From Mucidula mucida (Eukaryota; Basidiomycota; Agaricomycetes; Agaricales; Physalacriaceae): a stretch of DNA of 12,376 bases. Every line of letters starts with the position of its first letter. The first letter of the stretch is position 1. Under the pieces are notes generated by a model. It did not search any database. It was not told the DNA's origin and saw nothing but the letters and a program-made list of their open reading frames with translations. Made by a program: the position numbers and the translations under genes. Location of the stretch: the NCBI GenBank assembly GCA_015501055.1, contig JADNYV010000934.1:1-12376 (forward strand), written 5' to 3'. Shown here piece by piece: positions 7,698 through 12,376 of this stretch.

Positions 7698-10087
7698 AAG
7701 AGGGCTTTTGTGATTCATTCCGGTCTGTAGTCGTATCGCTAGTTACGTTGAAGATCCTGTTCAGAAAAATAAATCGCGTTTTTGAAATAGTGAACCAGGT
7801 TTGAGATGGCGGGTGTAATTGAAATTGGGAATTGATGCAAGCAGATAGCAAGTAGGAACAGATCTCGTTCCAGAGGTGCGGTACACCTGTAAACAATCTG
7901 GCGTCAATGAGTAATGAAAACATGAACTGAGGACAATGTCAGTCGTTGGTAATTCAGGGACCTCGGGGGTCAACTCTTCGGCGTGACGGATTAGATCTGT
8001 ATCAAGTCGAATGCGTCCTGGTAGAGGAAGGCACGAACTCCCTTCACAGTCACCTCCTTCGGAAGAGGATTCTCGTCCGCCGAAATCGAGTTCCGAGACA
8101 TCGTAGACGCGCCGTCGTCTGACCCACATGACAGCCGCATGATGGCCTGTCCGCGTCCAATTCCAGAGGATTGCTTCTACAATGCTTTACAGCGCGTTCT
8201 CCGGAGACCTGCCTGCTCCCGAGATGAACCAGGATCATGACACACCGCCGCGGAGGCTGGTGTACAAGATCGATATCACGATTGATTTACAATGCGCGCT
8301 TGATTAAGACATGAATGGTACTAGTAGTGAGTCGGCTATAGGAGACTGGCCAGAATTACTACACGACCGACGCGTCTTTGTGTTTGCATCTATTTGCCTC
8401 GGGTCTCAGAGAACCTCGATCATGTTGGTTTTTTTCTTGCCTATTTGACCGTTTCAGGGCGCCTTCGACCTCAGAACCAACTGGATAGTCCGGATTATCG
8501 CAATGCGCTCTATCTTTCAACCGAGGGATAGGTACGCGTGTAGACCAATGTTACTTACTGAGCATGGAAGGTTCTTGGTTCAGTGGTAGTGTTTTTACGC
8601 GTCCTTCTGATTTCACGGAGGCTGTCCCTGTTATAGGAACGTGGCTGAACAACTTTCTGCTGTGATTATCACAGAAATCGCGTAAGTTCATTCGCAATCA
8701 TACTGCCACCGGCGGAACTGATAATTTGGTGGCGTGTAGTGGTTCAACTCTGTAAGCGAGTGCACCTCTCTCACGCGAGCAGCTGTCCGTGACATGATCT
8801 GTGTGCATACCAAGGACCTGGACCTCTATCGGAACGCGACGCGTAGTTGTGGTTATTTTTCGCCTGACGCGGGTCACAAAGATCGCTCCGTGCAGCTGGC
8901 TGAGCAATGCCTCACGCTGTTTTTGGTCCTGTCATCAGTCCAACTCCACCTCCGCAAGGCGTGAAGGAGCCCCGTAAGTGCTTCTACGCGCTTTCGACAT
9001 CCATAGAGTATTTACGCTCACTTGTAGCACGCGAATCCGGCACATTCACTTTCCGCCCCGAATGCCAAACATGATTGTTGCCAAGAGTTTGGCTCACTTG
9101 CGTTATTTATTCCTAGTGGAGTCTCGGGAGGCTCGGTCACTGTACGTGCTCCTACAGACCATTTGAAGACTGAATGCCTCGGATGACCGTACCGTGAAGA
9201 CAAGTTAGCACATGGCGAATGGGCTCATATGGCGGTTGGAACGGTGCCGCTACCATTTCGCATGTTCTCGGAAGCGAAGGCGTGGGCCCATCGCCTCTCC
9301 GCCCGGAACTCGCAGCGCCTTGTTTCTCTGGTTAGTACACGCTCTCATGCCTGTCGGGTGCGAGTCGGATTTCGGTGAACTCAGGTGGGAAGATCTTCGC
9401 GTCCTTCTTCGTAATGGCGTGGTAGTCTTACCATATCAAATGTTTTCGCAGGAAAGAGGATGCATTCATGGACATGGTCAGCGTGATTGACGAAAGCATC
9501 AAGGTTCATCCTCAAGTGCGTTGCGGAAGAGCGGAAGAACCAAGGAGATGTTCTGAACACAGGACTCATGCATCGGTGTTTTCATCAGCACCATATTATC
9601 CACGAGTTTGCATGCGGTCAGTCTAGCATTGAGTCGACAGCAGGCTCGCGTAGCATGAGTGAAGGTTAGGGCTCCTCATTTGTAGTCCGCCTGTCATCAA
9701 GGTTTGCTGCAAGGTGTAAGTAGCTTAGGGCTATTAGAGAAGGGAAGGCCATTTTGATCAATCAAACTCGGTTTAACATGTCGTTATCCTCAGATGCGTC
9801 AAGTTCCGAGAAACCTTGTTACGCCGAAGTCTCTCACTCCGCATGGCGTATCAATTCCTTTTCTACATGGGTCATCAGCAATTGGTCCTAGAATCCTGTT
9901 CATTCGTTGTCCGGGTATCGTCGCGAAACGCAGTCTCCCAATGCCGGTTTCTACGTGAAAGGATTCACTTCTTTTCGCACTCCAATCTTGCTCAACGCTA
10001 TCGGCCGACAGGAAGCGGCCAGCAGACGCGACGCCTTCTACTATTTCTCTCACAACAATACTACTTCAACGTTATCAACCACGAGGA
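7698..10087. other. Long stretch without an assignable gene; exon-like fragments
   Basis: No continuous gene is visible. Several short blocks look protein-like on plus but do not join in frame. One is at 8564-8655 (WFSGSVFTRPSDF, then VPVIGTWLNN), followed by a shifted block ending at a GTAAGT donor. Another starts with ATG at 8907 (MPHAVFGPVISPTPPP) and has a well-formed 54-nt intron (8974-9027), after which the frame reads ESGTFTFRPECQT and stops. Near 9236 is AVGTVPLPFRMFSEAKAW, near 9450 KEDAFMDMVSVIDESIKV, and near 9800 VPRNLVTPKSLTPHG. Minus-strand frames at 8129-7761 and 10053-9799 look about as good. I do not recognise any family. A decayed intron-containing gene is possible, but chance cannot be excluded. 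Confidence 0.3.
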
Positions 10088-10098
10088 TTATCAGATAA
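10088..10098. promoter_or_regulatory. Palindromic GATA-factor site TTATCAGATAA
   Basis: This 11-mer carries ATCAGATAA on plus and ATCTGATAA on minus, so both strands match the ATCWGATAA consensus of fungal iron GATA repressors. It lies about 540 bp upstream of the reductase start. Confidence 0.55.
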
Positions 10099-10136
10099 CT
10101 TTTTCGTCTCACACTGGCGATCTTGCAACACGCGTC

Positions 10137-10145
10137 TTATCAGAT
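10137..10145 (-). promoter_or_regulatory. GATA-factor site (ATCTGATAA on minus)
   Basis: Plus-strand TTATCAGAT, followed by ATCT so that a second GATA core (AGATAT) overlaps. It is 49 bp from the first site of the cluster. Confidence 0.5.
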
Positions 10146-10219
10146 ATCTCCCTCTTTTCCCACTGACATACCGTTGACAGTCTTCCTTGATGCGATCACG
10201 ACACGATGCGGATGACGGC

Positions 10220-10228
10220 TTATCAGAT
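10220..10228 (-). promoter_or_regulatory. GATA-factor site (ATCTGATAA on minus)
   Basis: Plus-strand TTATCAGAT, the third of three near-identical sites within 141 bp, about 405 bp before the reductase ATG. Confidence 0.5.
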
Positions 10229-10632
10229 ACAGTCACATGCGTCAACCTTCTCCCTTCCGATTACTCAAACGCGGACTTACGGGGGTATGTTCTCGGGTTA
10301 CTTGCCCACATCGGGACCAAGATTTGACCGAAATGTGCGTAGACCCAATGCTTGGCGAGTTTTACTCGCCACCGCGCGCTGACTGACGCGTATTATTAGG
10401 TGCAGCTTCCATACCTCCTATTCAGTCCTCGGCGCACTTGCACCGTACCTGGCTGGGCTAGTGTGCATACGAGGATAGGAGATGCACGATTGGTCTTCAA
10501 TAATATGCGTAATATCCGGGAGCGACACGTGGAATATACTTCCCAATGGGTACTTCAGATTCTCACCCATGCTATGGTAAACGGAGTTCATGGGCGCCTT
10601 TATCATGCTGGTATTGTCTATGAAGGACTTCA
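10229..10632 (+). promoter_or_regulatory. Presumed proximal promoter and leader of the reductase gene
   Basis: This lies between the GATA cluster and the reductase ATG. No clear TATA box was found. A 127-codon plus frame (10400-10783) overlaps the reductase start in another frame and shows no family features, so I do not call it. Confidence 0.35.
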
Positions 10633-12376
10633 ATGGATTCCCCTGCCCCACTTCCTTCGAGCATCCTCGCGAAGAAGATCGATCCCGACCGCGCCATTCG
10701 CGTCCAGCGCGCAGCCGACTACCCCAAGCAAGTGTGGTACCTCCTCGCCAGCTTCATCGTCTTTCTGTCGATCTGCCATGTAATCTCACTTCTATTCAAT
10801 CGTGCTCGTCGCATCCAAGGAAGGAACGGCGAGCGCGGACGCATCTCCCTTCGCCGCGTCCCTCTCGCCTTCGTCAACGTCTTCCGCGTTATGGCGTTTA
10901 GATGGACGATACCCATAGGAAATTACTACACGTTGAATGTCGCAGAGATTTTCCTGACGGCGGCTTACATCGCAATCATCTTTACATGGTCATTAATCAA
11001 CTGTACGGCATGTCTCCTCTTCTTTGAATTCAGTCGATAATCATCCGGATTTCAGCCACATCGACGATTGGATTGAAGTTCGACCCCAAGTACTACGCTA
11101 ATCGGGCAGGTCACATTGCTGCACTTCAGACCAACCTTCTCGTCGCGCTGGCGATGAAGAACAATATATTATCCTGTTCGTGTTCGTTGTTACTGTTCCG
11201 GTGTATGCTAATCGGGATGCTCCACAGTCTTGACTGGCATCAGCTTTGACAAGGTATCAGAAACTGATACCCATCAAGTGAAGCTAATAGTTGACTTGTA
11301 GCTAAACTACTTGCATCGTGTCGTTGCACGAACGAGTTGTATTCTCGTTTGGCTACATGCAGGTGGAAGGGTACGTCTCTCGTGCTGCTTCTATTCGTAC
11401 CTCATCAAGCTACTAGTTTCAACTTGGGTTCGTTCCTTTTCCTTTTTGAATGCGTTTCATTTTCTCTCTCAACTACTATTAGACTTTCGGGAGAAAGGAT
11501 CTGGAAAATCCGTGGATGCGATCAGGCGTCATGGCTGCGGTGGCGCTTACACTTGTCTCTTTTCGCTCTTCGGCCCATCCGTGATGCAAGTTATGAGTTC
11601 TTCAAGATCTTTCATTTCGCAACGGCTGTGTAAGTCCTCGATATCTACTTCTCTTTTCGAAGGTTGATGTTTATCCTTCAGCATCTTCATCTTGGGAGCC
11701 TATTTCCACTCATCCGAGCTTGGCCGTACGTCATCTGCCACGACGCTCGAGGATAACTCACTAATTACATTTTTCAGATGGGGACCCTACATCTGGCAGC
11801 AATTTTCTTTGGGCACTGGATGTATTCCTCCGTTTTGTCCGCGTCGTGTTCAAACGTCAACAATTACGTCGATTGAAGTTCTTTCTCCCACTTTTCCGTT
11901 TGTCTGTCGACAAGCCGCGTTTTTTCATTGGCGTGCAGGTCAAAGTGTATACTTGACTCTTCCCGGCATTTCATTCTGGCAGGCGCATCCTTCACGATTG
12001 CGTACGAGGATGAGTCAAAGCTAGTTTTCTTTGTGCGCGTTCGGAAGGGCCTCCAAGCGCTTGTTGATGAACGCGGAACAAGGGAAGATTGCGTGTTTGG
12101 ATGGACGGCCCGTACAGCTCGCCGCCCCTCATTAGGGGTGTGACAGTGTCGTTTTTGTCGCCGGTAAACATCTGATTCGCAGCGTACTGTATTGACGCTG
12201 ATGTTTCCTCCATAGGCGGCTCTGGGGTGGCATTCACTCTGCCTTTATTCCTTGAAGCGTTAGAGTACGTGTTTCTCTTTTGCTTCCAGACGGCAGCTGA
12301 CTTGTGATCCCCTGTGCAGAAAATCTAGGTCTAGTGGGCGGCGCCATATCCAAGAATAAGTAATTTGTCTGGGCGG
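10633..12376 (+). pseudogene. Ferric-chelate reductase (FRE-type flavocytochrome), 3' half frame-broken, cut by window end
   Basis: Would reduce extracellular Fe(III) chelates with cytosolic NADPH through FAD and two hemes. Clean exons: 10633-11002, 11056-11175, 11228-11253, 11302-11370. A probable 11-nt exon 11417-11427 (FQL plus a split Gly), then 11483-11629, 11682-11725 and 11778 onward. It starts MDSPAPLPSSILAKKIDPDR; the first helix is YLLASFIVFLSICHVISLLF. The bis-heme pattern is intact: H177 and H191 (13 apart) and the second pair in FKIFHFATAV/ILGAYFH, also 13 apart. From 11498 on, family blocks fall in shifted frames: helix 11498-11563, RLSVDKP 11897, FHWRAGQSVYLTLP from 11917, FTIAYED 11991 (FAD-binding HPFT when rejoined), DGPYSSPPLIRG from about 12104, and CDSVVFVAG|GSGVAFTLPL from 12139 across an intron (12164-12215; NADPH-binding loop). 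The continuous frame stops at 11954-11956. Splice sites remain intact. Pseudogene or local sequence errors. Confidence 0.8.
11254..11270. repeat. Perfect 7-bp inverted repeat at an intron donor
   Basis: GTATCAG-AAA-CTGATAC: the left arm is the first seven bases of reductase intron 3 (11254-11301), including the GT donor. It also contains a GATA core on each strand. Confidence 0.6.

Noticed and set aside
7420..7923. 167-codon minus frame
   Set aside because: About half is antisense to the 3' end of ftr1 and the rest has no recognisable features.
7761..8129. 122-codon minus frame with a Glu/Ser/Gly-rich stretch
   Set aside because: It could be an exon of a gene convergent with ftr1, but no start, splice partner or family was found, and the opposite strand looks equally protein-like.
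8860..8880. CGGGTCAC string outside the MITE
   Set aside because: A single short match to the internal motif, with no inverted ends around it.
9799..10053. 84-codon minus frame
   Set aside because: It competes with two plus frames over the same bases and none shows a known motif.
1..12376. CRISPR arrays, rRNA, tRNA, bacterial operon signals
   Set aside because: No regularly spaced repeats or RNA gene features were seen, and the spliced genes show eukaryotic DNA.

Overview
The window looks like nuclear DNA of an intron-rich filamentous basidiomycete (Agaricomycetes). The evidence is the many GT-AG introns of about 46-58 nt, the family features of the genes, and an F-box/leucine-rich-type gene typical of that group. 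The species cannot be named from the sequence.

The core is a reductive iron-uptake locus. A multicopper ferroxidase gene (fet3, minus strand, 3186-5466, 9 exons, 624 aa) and an iron permease gene (ftr1, plus strand, 6130-7697, 9 exons, 386 aa) are transcribed divergently from a 663-bp shared promoter. Both can be spliced end to end without a frame break, and all recognisable catalytic or transport motifs are present. About 2.9 kb downstream of ftr1, on the same strand, lies a ferric-chelate reductase (FRE-type flavocytochrome), 10633 to the window end. Its 5' half is clean, but its 3' half is spread over shifted reading frames, so I call it a probable pseudogene (or a stretch with sequence errors). 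Together the three would form the classical chain: reductase makes Fe(II), Fet3 re-oxidises it, and Ftr1 imports Fe(III).

Four copies of the iron-regulatory GATA-factor consensus ATCWGATAA occur in the whole window. One is in the fet3/ftr1 promoter (5800) and three are clustered 405-545 bp upstream of the reductase start (10088-10228). This suggests common control by an Urbs1/Fep1/SRE-type repressor.

Left of the iron genes, all on the minus strand, are a decayed F-box/LRR-like gene (63-814), an intact small coiled-coil protein gene (1922-2413), and a 248-bp MITE-like element with 29-bp terminal inverted repeats (2879-3126). The element sits only 59 bp past the fet3 stop codon. The 7.7-10.1 kb stretch holds no gene I can name, only short exon-like blocks. 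The picture is an intact fet3-ftr1 pair with eroded neighbours on both sides.
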